Shown in pieces: positions 1 to 6,515 of a stretch of 64,000 nt of DNA (within the stretch, counting starts at the first letter, position 1; every line of letters starts with the position of its first letter). Made by a program: the position numbers and the translations under genes. The stretch covers positions 62,001 through 126,000 of the forward strand of contig CAJTGI010000010.1 of the NCBI GenBank assembly GCA_910575435.1, read 5' to 3'. The DNA comes from Clostridiaceae bacterium (GTDB lineage Bacteria; Bacillota; Clostridia; Lachnospirales; Lachnospiraceae). Below the pieces are notes generated by a model, which worked only from the letters and a program-made list of their open reading frames with translations, made no database searches and had not been told where the DNA came from.

Positions 1-1152
1 CTTCTCTTTGCCCTCGTCAAACAACTTGGACTGCTGCCCGATGTAGGAGTTAATCCACACGCAAATCTCCAGCCCCTTGTCGTGAAGCCTTTTCAACATC
101 CCCTCCGGGTCTGGGAACATATCCTTATCCCACTCGAAATTGCACCACTCATACTCCTTCATCCAGAAGCAGTCAAAATGGAAAACCTGCAGTGGAATCT
201 TCCTCTCTGCCATGCCGTCAATGAAACTGTTCACCGTCTCCTCATCATAACTGGTGGTAAAGGAAGTGGACAGCCATAAGCCAAAGGTATAGGCCGGAGG
301 CAATGCGGGCTTTCCTGTCAGGGTGGTATAATTTTCCAGCACCTGCTCCAAGTTCTCTCCGCCGATGACGAAATACTCCAGTTCCTCCCCGGGCACGGTA
401 AACGTCACCTTGGAAACCGTGTCAGAGTTCACCTCGAAGGAAACCTTGTCAGAACTGTTCACCAAGATGCCATATCCCTTGGAAGAAATATAAAATGGCA
501 CCGTCTTGTAGCTCTGGTCAGAGCAGGTACCGCCATCGCAGTTCCACGTCTCCACCGTCTGCCCATTCTTTACGAAAGGAGTAAACTTCTCTCCAAATCC
601 ATAGATGCACTCCCCGATATCGGTCTTAAGCTGCTCTCTAATGTAGGTGGTGTGGGGATCCTGAGGATAATTGAAGAACTGGTCATCCTCCTGCATATTC
701 ATCCGGGCATTTGCAGAAAACTGGCTCTCTGAAATGATAGAGGTGCTTCTCCATGCGCCGCCGGTCAGAAGCTTATCCTTGTAATAAAACTTTACCTCCC
801 ACTCATCAGCCTTCTTGATAACTACCTTGGTGTCGCCGGAAACCATCTCGTAATAATCCCCATTCTGGGTGATAGCAGGGCGATACCCGGAATCCTCATT
901 CAATTCAAAGCGAGGCGTATTGTCCAAGCCCCCTCTATAATGGTCAATATGAACCTTGATAATATTCTCAGAAGTAGAAGAATAAGTAATCTCCAGGTTC
1001 GGTCCTCCCAGGGTCATTCCCCTGTTCTGCACCACGTAAGGCGTGGCAAGAACCTTGATGGAATTTTCCGTCGTCTCCACCTTGTATGCCTGTGAAGCAT
1101 AATTCACCTCGTACCCCCGCTTGCTAAGCCAAAATCCATCTGCTACTTTCAT
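1..1152 (-). CDS. yicI: Alpha-xylosidase, GH31 (YicI-like), N-terminal part only
   Basis: The reading frame stays open for 384 codons from an ATG preceded by AAAGGAG and runs off the left edge, so only the N-terminal part is present. Near the edge it reads FHFDCFWMKEYEW, then FPDPEGMLKRLHDKGLEICV and WINSYIGQQSKLF, the diagnostic block of YicI-type GH31 alpha-xylosidases. The preceding 250 residues match the N-terminal beta-sandwich of that family (for example YGFGEKFTPFVKNGQTVE). The family removes alpha-1,6-xylose from isoprimeverose and xyloglucan oligosaccharides, usually in the cytoplasm; no signal peptide is seen. The catalytic aspartate lies beyond the window, so activity cannot be checked. 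With the GH43 and GH5 enzymes further right it suggests hemicellulose use. Confidence 0.93.
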   Translation of the reverse strand, partial: MKVADGFWLSKRGYEVNYASQAYKVETTENSIKVLATPYVVQNRGMTLGGPNLEITYSSTSENIIKVHIDHYRGGLDNTPRFELNEDSGYRPAITQNGDYYEMVSGDTKVVIKKADEWEVKFYYKDKLLTGGAWRSTSIISESQFSANARMNMQEDDQFFNYPQDPHTTYIREQLKTDIGECIYGFGEKFTPFVKNGQTVETWNCDGGTCSDQSYKTVPFYISSKGYGILVNSSDKVSFEVNSDTVSKVTFTVPGEELEYFVIGGENLEQVLENYTTLTGKPALPPAYTFGLWLSTSFTTSYDEETVNSFIDGMAERKIPLQVFHFDCFWMKEYEWCNFEWDKDMFPDPEGMLKRLHDKGLEICVWINSYIGQQSKLFDEGKEK

Positions 1153-1220
1153 AGTAACTCTCCTTTCATCTTCTCTTTTAATGATTTCAAGGTTCTCAAC
1201 CCCATACATAATCCATGTCT

Positions 1221-1301
1221 TTATTTAGAACCTTGCATTGCGCTTCCACTCATGCCCCATGCAACTGCCGCCAGCGGCATAGCCTCAAACAGCAGCTCCA
1301 T
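1221..1301 (-). CDS. Possible 26-residue leader ORF upstream of the GH31 gene
   Basis: A short frame begins MELLFEAMPLAAVAWG and ends SAMQGSK. It lies between a possible -10 (TATACT on the minus strand, 1318-1323) and the GH31 start. Its last codons hold one arm of an 8-bp inverted repeat (AAGGTTCT at 1189-1196, AGAACCTT at 1227-1234) that would form a hairpin before the GH31 ribosome site. The Shine-Dalgarno is poor (GTGAG), and a GCCGC/GCGGC hairpin lies within the frame. I do not recognise the peptide; it may be chance. Confidence 0.2.
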   Translation of the reverse strand: MELLFEAMPLAAVAWGMSGSAMQGSK

Positions 1302-1389
1302 GTCTCACTCGCTAATGATAGTATAATATCAAAAATCACCTACGTCTATAACAATCAAGACAAAAAATAACACAATCTTGATAACTGTT

Positions 1390-1587
1390 GTTACTATTCA
1401 CAGTCATGGAGAAGAAAGGTGCTGTCTCGTCAAACTTGCTTGCGAGAGACAGGGCTTTCCTTCTCTATGAACTGCGAAAGCTGTTCATCCCATCATAAGA
1501 TAGACAAAGCCTCGTTTATAACGAGGCGGCCGATGCCATTAGGCAGCGGGTCTATCGCATGAAGGATGAACGACTGTGAATAGTAAC
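1390..1587. repeat. 198-bp MITE-like element with perfect 16-bp inverted ends
   Basis: The ends are GTTACTATTCACAGTC (1390-1405) and its exact complement GACTGTGAATAGTAAC (1572-1587). Inside are further nested inverted repeats: CTGTCTCG with CGAGAGACAG near 1420-1455, GCCTCGT with ACGAGGC near 1509-1527, and GTTCATCC/GATAGAC (1482-1504) with GTCTATC/GGATGAAC (1550-1571). The segment 1530-1587 recurs at 43834-43938, 46097-46154 and 55295-55363. No coding frame or clear target-site duplication is seen. It fills most of the gap between the GH31 gene and cysS. Confidence 0.75.
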
Positions 1588-1606
1588 TAAAAATTCGACT
1601 CGCAAT

Positions 1607-3016
1607 TCATTCCACCACGCTCCACACCGTTCCCTCTCTGGTATCCTTAATCTCAATGCCCTTCGCCTTCAATTCCTCCCGAATGGCATCTGCAGTGGCA
1701 AAATCCTTCGCCTTCTTGGCGGCCTTCCGCTCCTCGATCTTCGCCTCCACGAAAGCTTTCAGCTCTCCGTCCACTTCCTCTGCCTCCTCTTCCCGCAAGA
1801 GGTCCAGGGAAAGCACTTGGTCAAACTTCTCGATCAGAGCCCTCTTCGAACTATCATTCAGTTCCGACTTCAGCACATCATAAACTACCGTCAATGCCTG
1901 GGAAGTATTGATATCATTTCCCAGCGCCTCTGCAAAGGCATCTTCAAAGCCACGCATCTGTTCCTCCTGCAGCTGCCCTTCCCCGGAAAGCCCGGCAATC
2001 CTCTTCGTCAATTTCTCATAGGCCACCTTCACATTGTCCAGCACGTCATAACTAAACATCAAGGGCTTGCGGTAATGAGACTGCAGGCAGAACATCCGGT
2101 AAACCACGGGCCGGTATCCCTTTTCCTCCAGCAGGGAAACCGTGAGGAAATCCCCCTTGGACTTGCTCATCTTGCCCGTATTGTCATTGAGATGCAGTAC
2201 ATGGAACCAATGATTGCACCACTTGTGTCCCAGATATGCCTCGCTCTGGGCAATCTCGTTGGTATGATGGGGAAATACATTGTCAATGCCGCCGCAGTGG
2301 AGATCCAGCCGCTCCCCCAGATGCTTGATGCTGATGGCGGAACACTCGATATGCCATCCCGGATAACCCACGCCCCAAGGGCTCTCCCACTTCAATTCCT
2401 GGTCGTCAAATTTAGACTTGGTAAACCATAGGACGAAGTCCGCCTTGTTCCTCTTATTCTCATCCTCCTCCACGTCATCCCTGGCGCCAACCATCAGTTC
2501 CTCCTCATTTTGATTGGAGAGAACATAATAATTTTCCAGCCTGGCAGTGTCGAAATATACGTTCCCCCCTGCCACATAGGCATATCCCGTATCCAATAGC
2601 TTCTGCACCATCTGGATAAATTCTTGAATGCAGTTCGTGGCCGGCTCCACAACGTCCGGCGTCTTGATATTCAGCTTTCGGCAATCATCAAAAAATGCCT
2701 CTGTATAAAACTTGGCAATCTCCATCACCGACTTCTTCTCCCGCTTGGCCCCAGCCAGCATCTTATCCTCCCCGGTATCCGCATCGCTGGACAAATGCCC
2801 CACATCTGTAATGTTCATCACCCTCTTCACGTCATATCCCGCATAGCGGAGGGTTTTTTCCAGCACATCCTCCATAATATAACTGCGCAGATTGCCGATA
2901 TGGGCGAAATGGTACACCGTGGGCCCACAGGTATACATGCTTGCCTTCCCCTCTTCATTGGTTCTAAAAGGCTCCACTTTCTTTGTCAGGGTATTATATA
3001 AATTCACTGGATACAT
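1607..3016 (-). CDS. cysS: Cysteine--tRNA ligase
   Basis: Charges tRNA-Cys with cysteine in the cytoplasm; a class I aminoacyl-tRNA synthetase. At 469 residues it has the usual length. Visible landmarks are TCGPTVYHFAHIGN, with the first zinc cysteine (C30) and the HIGH-like HIGN at 39-42, then WHIECSAIS (C225) and HHTNE (H250/H251), which complete the zinc site. KMSKS lies at 282-286. The C-terminal DALR-type helical region and KAKDFATADAIREELKAKGI finish the protein as in other bacterial CysS. The ATG follows AAGAGGAAA. Upstream on the minus strand TTGCGA and TAAAGT, 17 bases apart, are a plausible promoter. No T-box is seen here, unlike valS. Confidence 0.98.
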   Translation of the reverse strand: MYPVNLYNTLTKKVEPFRTNEEGKASMYTCGPTVYHFAHIGNLRSYIMEDVLEKTLRYAGYDVKRVMNITDVGHLSSDADTGEDKMLAGAKREKKSVMEIAKFYTEAFFDDCRKLNIKTPDVVEPATNCIQEFIQMVQKLLDTGYAYVAGGNVYFDTARLENYYVLSNQNEEELMVGARDDVEEDENKRNKADFVLWFTKSKFDDQELKWESPWGVGYPGWHIECSAISIKHLGERLDLHCGGIDNVFPHHTNEIAQSEAYLGHKWCNHWFHVLHLNDNTGKMSKSKGDFLTVSLLEEKGYRPVVYRMFCLQSHYRKPLMFSYDVLDNVKVAYEKLTKRIAGLSGEGQLQEEQMRGFEDAFAEALGNDINTSQALTVVYDVLKSELNDSSKRALIEKFDQVLSLDLLREEEAEEVDGELKAFVEAKIEERKAAKKAKDFATADAIREELKAKGIEIKDTREGTVWSVVE

Positions 3017-3186
3017 ATTTTCCTCTTTTCTTTCCTTCTTATTCTAAGTTCCCAATACAATACTTTACCTAATTTTATCTTCTTTCGCAAGCATCGGAAA
3101 AGAAAATTTTCATTTTTTCCTTTTATATATGCTTGCGCCAGGAAAATTCTGACAAGTATTTTTTCTAAAGAATTCCATTCTCATGC

Positions 3187-3227
3187 TTGAAACAGAGAGC
3201 AAAACCATGTATACTATCATTAGTATA
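3187..3227 (+). promoter_or_regulatory. Promoter with overlapping dyad before the FliM-motif gene
   Basis: TTGAAA (3187-3192) and TATACT (3210-3215) are separated by 17 bases. The -10 forms the left arm of a perfect 7-bp inverted repeat, TATACTA (3210-3216), TCAT, TAGTATA (3221-3227), a possible repressor site. A second TATAAT occurs at 3224-3229. The rest of the 3017-3328 gap shows only AT-rich sequence that also holds the cysS promoter. Confidence 0.5.
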
Positions 3228-3328
3228 ATATTGCGCATTTTTACTGTATTGGTATCAGGCAACACGCATGCGCAGCCATGCCAGTCTGGTTCCCCACATA
3301 TGCAAAAAAATCCAGGAGGTATATTAGA

Positions 3329-3886
3329 TTGAAACAAAAAAGGAAAAATACTGACAGTTTTTCCCTGCTGAACCAGCAGGAAATCGATTCTCTGATTCGC
3401 TTTCTGACAGAAAAGAAAAATACTGTGGACAGTGATGTCATGAGCCAAAACAGCATTGATAAATTGATTACATTGATTCAGACGGATCGGGATCGCATTA
3501 CCTTAAGCACCCTTCTCACATATGGCAACATCAACAATGCCGTCCTGAAGGATTTCCGCACAGAAGACCAGGAACCCTGCCAGCTGCAGTTCGGTCTGGA
3601 TTCGGATACCCGATTCGCACAACTGACAATCTTAAATCCCTCTACCGGGAAAACCATGCCCCTCACCCCGTGCCAGCTGGATCAGAATGATACGGAAGAA
3701 TGGGGTCTGTCCATTCCCCCCTCCGTCTTTATACATATTGCGCTGGGGCTGGAATTAAAGTTTTCCCAAGCAACATATGATGCTGTATGCGATGCATATG
3801 CAGCGAATACTTTCGGCAGTTCCGACCACAAAATTCCAGAGATTATGCTGCCGGATAATGACTTGCTGGTAGACTGTCTCCTGTAA
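3329..3886 (+). CDS. Protein of unknown function with two FliM-like CheY-binding motifs
   Basis: Predicted 185-residue soluble protein, family not recognised. The start is a TTG nine bases after a perfect AGGAGG; an upstream in-frame ATG at 3278 has no ribosome site. The N-terminal third holds two similar peptides 30 residues apart, LLNQQEIDSLIRFL and VMSQNSIDKLITLI. Both resemble the LSQ-x-EIDALL peptide by which FliM and FliY bind phosphorylated CheY. The rest shows no C-ring or phosphatase motif I know. It ends about 350 bases before a chemoreceptor gene on the same strand, so a link to chemotaxis signalling is attractive but inferred. It could also be a signalling adaptor unrelated to flagella. 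Confidence 0.75.
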   Translation: MKQKRKNTDSFSLLNQQEIDSLIRFLTEKKNTVDSDVMSQNSIDKLITLIQTDRDRITLSTLLTYGNINNAVLKDFRTEDQEPCQLQFGLDSDTRFAQLTILNPSTGKTMPLTPCQLDQNDTEEWGLSIPPSVFIHIALGLELKFSQATYDAVCDAYAANTFGSSDHKIPEIMLPDNDLLVDCLL

Positions 3887-4222
3887 AAAAAGGGAACGCA
3901 AAATATCCTTCGGATATTGGCGCGTTCCCTTGCAAGAAATCCAAAAGAACTAAAGTTCTTCGGATTTCTTGGTTGGCATAGCGCTACAATTTCCTATACG
4001 GTTATGCTCGATCTAACCTCGCTAGGAAAGTCTACTATTGCGCCTAAGAAGAACGGTGCTAGGCATCCAGTGGATGTCTGTTAAGCACGGAGCGGAGCAG
4101 AGCGTAGAAAAACCAGCGTTCTTCGCATCAAAAATGCCGAGAAATTTCCTATATGGTTAAAAAGGAAATTGGCGGAGTTATTTGCAACTAGAGTTTTCAT
4201 GCCGCTATCGGCGGCATACCAA
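3887..4222. repeat. Composite palindromic intergenic repeat region
   Basis: This gap is almost entirely repeat. Starting at the stop codon are a nested hairpin (AGGGAACGC 3891-3899 with GCGTTCCCT 3922-3930, inner ATATCC/GGATAT) and a second (CAAGAAATCC 3933-3942 with GGATTTCTTG 3962-3971, inner AGAACT/AGTTCT). Then comes CAATTTCCTATACGGTTA (3987-4004). Segment 4043-4110, with hairpin GGCATCC/GGATGTC, matches 46155-46221 on the other strand. 4108-4150 matches 12118-12158 after the GH43 gene. A hairpin ATGCCGC/GCGGCAT (about 4200-4218) precedes the chemoreceptor gene. The first hairpin may also act as a terminator, although it has no downstream T-run. Confidence 0.65.
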
Positions 4223-4242
4223 GATAAATGAGAGGTAAATCA

Positions 4243-5598
4243 ATGGCTATTGGAAATAAAAAAGAATTGCTCACAAAGGCCGTCTCGGAAATGCGAGAGG
4301 CCGATTATTCAAAAGACCCTGCACTTAATGGCATTTATCAGCGACTGTCTAAAGGCAGGGCACAGTTTGCTGAAGTTTTAGACAAGAATCTCAAGGCAGT
4401 GATGCAGATTAGCTCCCTTGACCTAGTCCTGCAGCATCAAACTGAACAAATCATGGATATCTCCCAAAGCGTGGAAAAAGCCACGCAAACCATTTTTGGC
4501 ACAGATACTGCAGGGATGTCCAACAACCAGCACGAAGAACTGGCAAACACTATCATTGAAGTGTCTGACCAGACCAAGGAAGTGTACCAAAAAATAGAGG
4601 CAGGCCAGGGCGAGCTCACCCTGATTAAAGAATTATCTGACCAGACCATTCAAATTTCCGGCCAACTGGAAGAAAATATGGATGGGCTTCTCAAGGTCAT
4701 CAACCGGATGGGGGATGTCATCGCCGGCATCAATACCATTTCCATGCAGACAAATCTTCTGGCATTGAATGCCTCCGTGGAAGCAGCGCGGGCCGGAACT
4801 GCTGGAAAAGGCTTTGCCGTGGTAGCAGATGAAATCCGGTCACTGGCGGAAGAGACCCAGAAACTGACCGGCAATATGGGAGACTTCGTAGAAAACATCA
4901 AGAAGGCATCCCAGGAAAGTGCTCAAAGCGCTACGAATACGGCCAATGCCCTGGGGGCTATGACAGACAAAATCAGGAATGTTTGGGAATTGAATGACGA
5001 GAGCCAGCAAAATCTCTCCAACGTCAATGAATCCATCAGTTCCATTGCAACTGTCAGCGAAGAGATCAGCCATTCTATGTCCCAGATGGAAAACCAGTTA
5101 AAGGATAGCACTAATTTCATGCGGCAGGTGGGCCTCGATTTGAAGGAAGCGACAGAACCCGTGGTTGGTATCGAGCAGACGATAGACGAGGCAGTCAGGG
5201 AGATGGGCAGCATGGCAGAGGACGCCTTCTACCACTTAAAGAATGAAGAATTCTGCCAATATGTAAGCAATGCAGTTACAGCCCACAACACATGGCTGAA
5301 CAATTTAAAGAAAATGGTTCAGAACCAGGCAGTCATTCCATTGCAGCTGAATTCCTCCAAATGCGGATTCGGGCATTTCTATTATGCCATGACCCCGTCC
5401 ATTCCAGAAATTCTCCCAATCTGGAAAGGCTTGGAAGAAAAACATAGAAGGTTCCACAAATATGGCGCAGATGCTATTTCCGCGCTAAACACCAGGGATT
5501 ACGCAAGGGCAAACCAAATTTGCAAAGAGGCAGAAATCTACTCCAAAGAATTGATTGCAGATTTGAATAGCATTTTAAGGATTGCGCAAAACAACTAG
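4243..5598 (+). CDS. Soluble methyl-accepting chemotaxis protein with C-terminal zinc-binding (CZB) domain
   Basis: A 451-residue chemoreceptor without transmembrane segments, so cytoplasmic. The middle carries the signalling tip, [20 protein letters not shown], followed by [20 protein letters not shown], the CheW/CheA-binding hairpin of MCPs, flanked by long coiled-coil helices. The last 115 residues fit a chemoreceptor zinc-binding domain: AHNTW, then [13 protein letters not shown], then [10 protein letters not shown] supply the family's His-Cys-His-His set. Such receptors (for example TlpD) respond to zinc or to oxidants acting at the zinc-bound cysteine. I chose the ATG seven bases after GAGAGG rather than the ATG five codons upstream, which lacks a ribosome site. 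Its left neighbour carries FliM-like motifs; no CheA, CheW or CheY gene is in the window. Confidence 0.93.
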   Translation: MAIGNKKELLTKAVSEMREADYSKDPALNGIYQRLSKGRAQFAEVLDKNLKAVMQISSLDLVLQHQTEQIMDISQSVEKATQTIFGTDTAGMSNNQHEELANTIIEVSDQTKEVYQKIEAGQGELTLIKELSDQTIQISGQLEENMDGLLKVINRMGDVIAGINTISMQTNLLALNASVEAARAGTAGKGFAVVADEIRSLAEETQKLTGNMGDFVENIKKASQESAQSATNTANALGAMTDKIRNVWELNDESQQNLSNVNESISSIATVSEEISHSMSQMENQLKDSTNFMRQVGLDLKEATEPVVGIEQTIDEAVREMGSMAEDAFYHLKNEEFCQYVSNAVTAHNTWLNNLKKMVQNQAVIPLQLNSSKCGFGHFYYAMTPSIPEILPIWKGLEEKHRRFHKYGADAISALNTRDYARANQICKEAEIYSKELIADLNSILRIAQNN

Positions 5599-5626
5599 CA
5601 GACTAGTCTTTATATGCGCAATGGAG

Positions 5627-5656
5627 AAGGGACAGACCACAAGGTCTGTCCCTTTA
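5627..5656. terminator. Bidirectional terminator between chemoreceptor and AraC gene
   Basis: Perfect 10-bp stem GGGACAGACC / GGTCTGTCCC with loop ACAA, flanked by AA on the left and TTT on the right. It serves the convergent chemoreceptor and AraC-type genes. Confidence 0.85.
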
Positions 5657-5660
5657 CTGT

Positions 5661-6005
5661 TTATGGCTGGCTGTGCACCGCATCTCTCTTCCGCACCTCC
5701 CCCGGCGTCATGCCAAATTCTCTCTTAAAAGAGCGGATAAAAGAAGATTCATGTTCAAACCCCACATCGTAGGCTATATCGCTGATCTTTTCATCCGTCT
5801 CCCTCAATAAATCTAAGGATTTCTTTAACTTCTCCCTCCTCACGTATTCTGCCAAGGGTATTCCATAAAAGTCTTTGAACACGCAGTGCAAATGCGCCGG
5901 AGACATGTATACCTGCCGGGCGATATCCTCTACTGTCAATTTATCGGTAATATTCTTTTCAACATAACGAAGCACTTCAGATAGCGTCTCTTCTATATTT
6001 CTCAT
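5661..6005 (-). CDS. AraC-type DNA-binding protein, HTH domain only
   Basis: A protein of about 114 residues made of a single AraC/XylS DNA-binding domain, comparable in size to MarA and SoxS and lacking a ligand-binding domain. The first helix-turn-helix reads LTVEDIARQVYMSPAHLHCVF and the second ISDIAYDVGFEHESSFIRSF, followed by the family's KREFGMTPGEVRK. An ATG at 6005 has GGAG six bases upstream. The ATG four codons earlier has a ribosome site almost touching it, so I prefer the shorter form. Truncation of a longer regulator is possible, but no frame for an N-terminal domain is visible upstream. A possible leader switch lies between it and the small ORF at 6255-6344. Targets are unknown. 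Confidence 0.85.
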   Translation of the reverse strand: MRNIEETLSEVLRYVEKNITDKLTVEDIARQVYMSPAHLHCVFKDFYGIPLAEYVRREKLKKSLDLLRETDEKISDIAYDVGFEHESSFIRSFKREFGMTPGEVRKRDAVHSQP

Positions 6006-6060
6006 AGCATTCTCCATTCCTTAATCCATGCACCCTCCGCTTTCGAAAATATGTTCGATT

Positions 6061-6180
6061 GGAGTTTTAAAAGAATCTAAAGAAATATAAAAATAGACTT
6101 TGACTACATTAAAACTCCGCAGGAGAACAACAGTTACCCTTCTGCAACATCTCTGAGTTTAGTTTTAACGTAGCAAAGTC
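6061..6180 (-). promoter_or_regulatory. Candidate leader with alternative stems upstream of the AraC gene
   Basis: On the minus strand the segment 6180-6161 pairs with 6116-6096 (arms of 20 and 21 bases with one bulge and one mismatch). The central part of the second arm (6118-6109, GGAGTTTTAA) is also the perfect complement of TTAAAACTCC read at 6070-6061. The two stems would exclude each other, as in an attenuator. The remaining gap sequence (6345-6515) holds only two small hairpins after valS. Confidence 0.4.
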
Positions 6181-6254
6181 CAACGATTCAACAGGGCAGA
6201 AACGCCCTATCATTTTTCAATTACTATTTCCTATGTGGATAAAAAGAGGCTTTA

Positions 6255-6344
6255 TTACGCTAAAACAGGCATCCCTCCTGTCCCATGATATAGGAACAGT
6301 GCCATATTCATTCCGTCATAAAATGTAAATTTCGTTGCGCGCAT
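6255..6344 (-). CDS. Candidate 29-residue small protein
   Basis: An ATG lies seven bases after a near-perfect AAAGGAGGA (6351-6359) and opens a 29-codon frame ending in TAA. The peptide begins MRATKFTFYDGMNMALF and ends GTGGMPVLA. It is only mildly hydrophobic, with no charge-rich or cysteine motif, and I recognise no family. It lies about 170 bases downstream of valS on the same strand and before the AraC gene. The strong ribosome site is the main argument; a regulatory leader peptide for the AraC gene is one possibility. A repeat motif (TTTCCTATGTGGATAAAAAG) abuts its stop codon. Confidence 0.4.
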   Translation of the reverse strand: MRATKFTFYDGMNMALFLYHGTGGMPVLA

Positions 6345-6515
6345 AATAATTCCTCCTTTCCCTTCTTCCATCAATGAACCAATTCGCCTATCTCGCCTTC
6401 CATCCTGCCATTTTCGCAGGCACAAGCAACCCTTATGAAGAACGAATCTTCATTGCCTTATGCTTTGATAGTTTACCATAAATAAACTAGAAATAATTAG
6501 CATTTTCAAGGTTTT

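Noticed and set aside
1817-2431. Long open frame on the plus strand opposite cysS
   Set aside because: It is the complement of a clear cysS sequence, with no ribosome site or known family. Similar antisense frames across valS, the glycosyltransferases, glgA, dxs and recN were rejected for the same reason.
3110-3448. Minus-strand ORFs opposite the start of the FliM-motif gene
   Set aside because: They overlap a better-supported gene with promoter and AGGAGG on the other strand.
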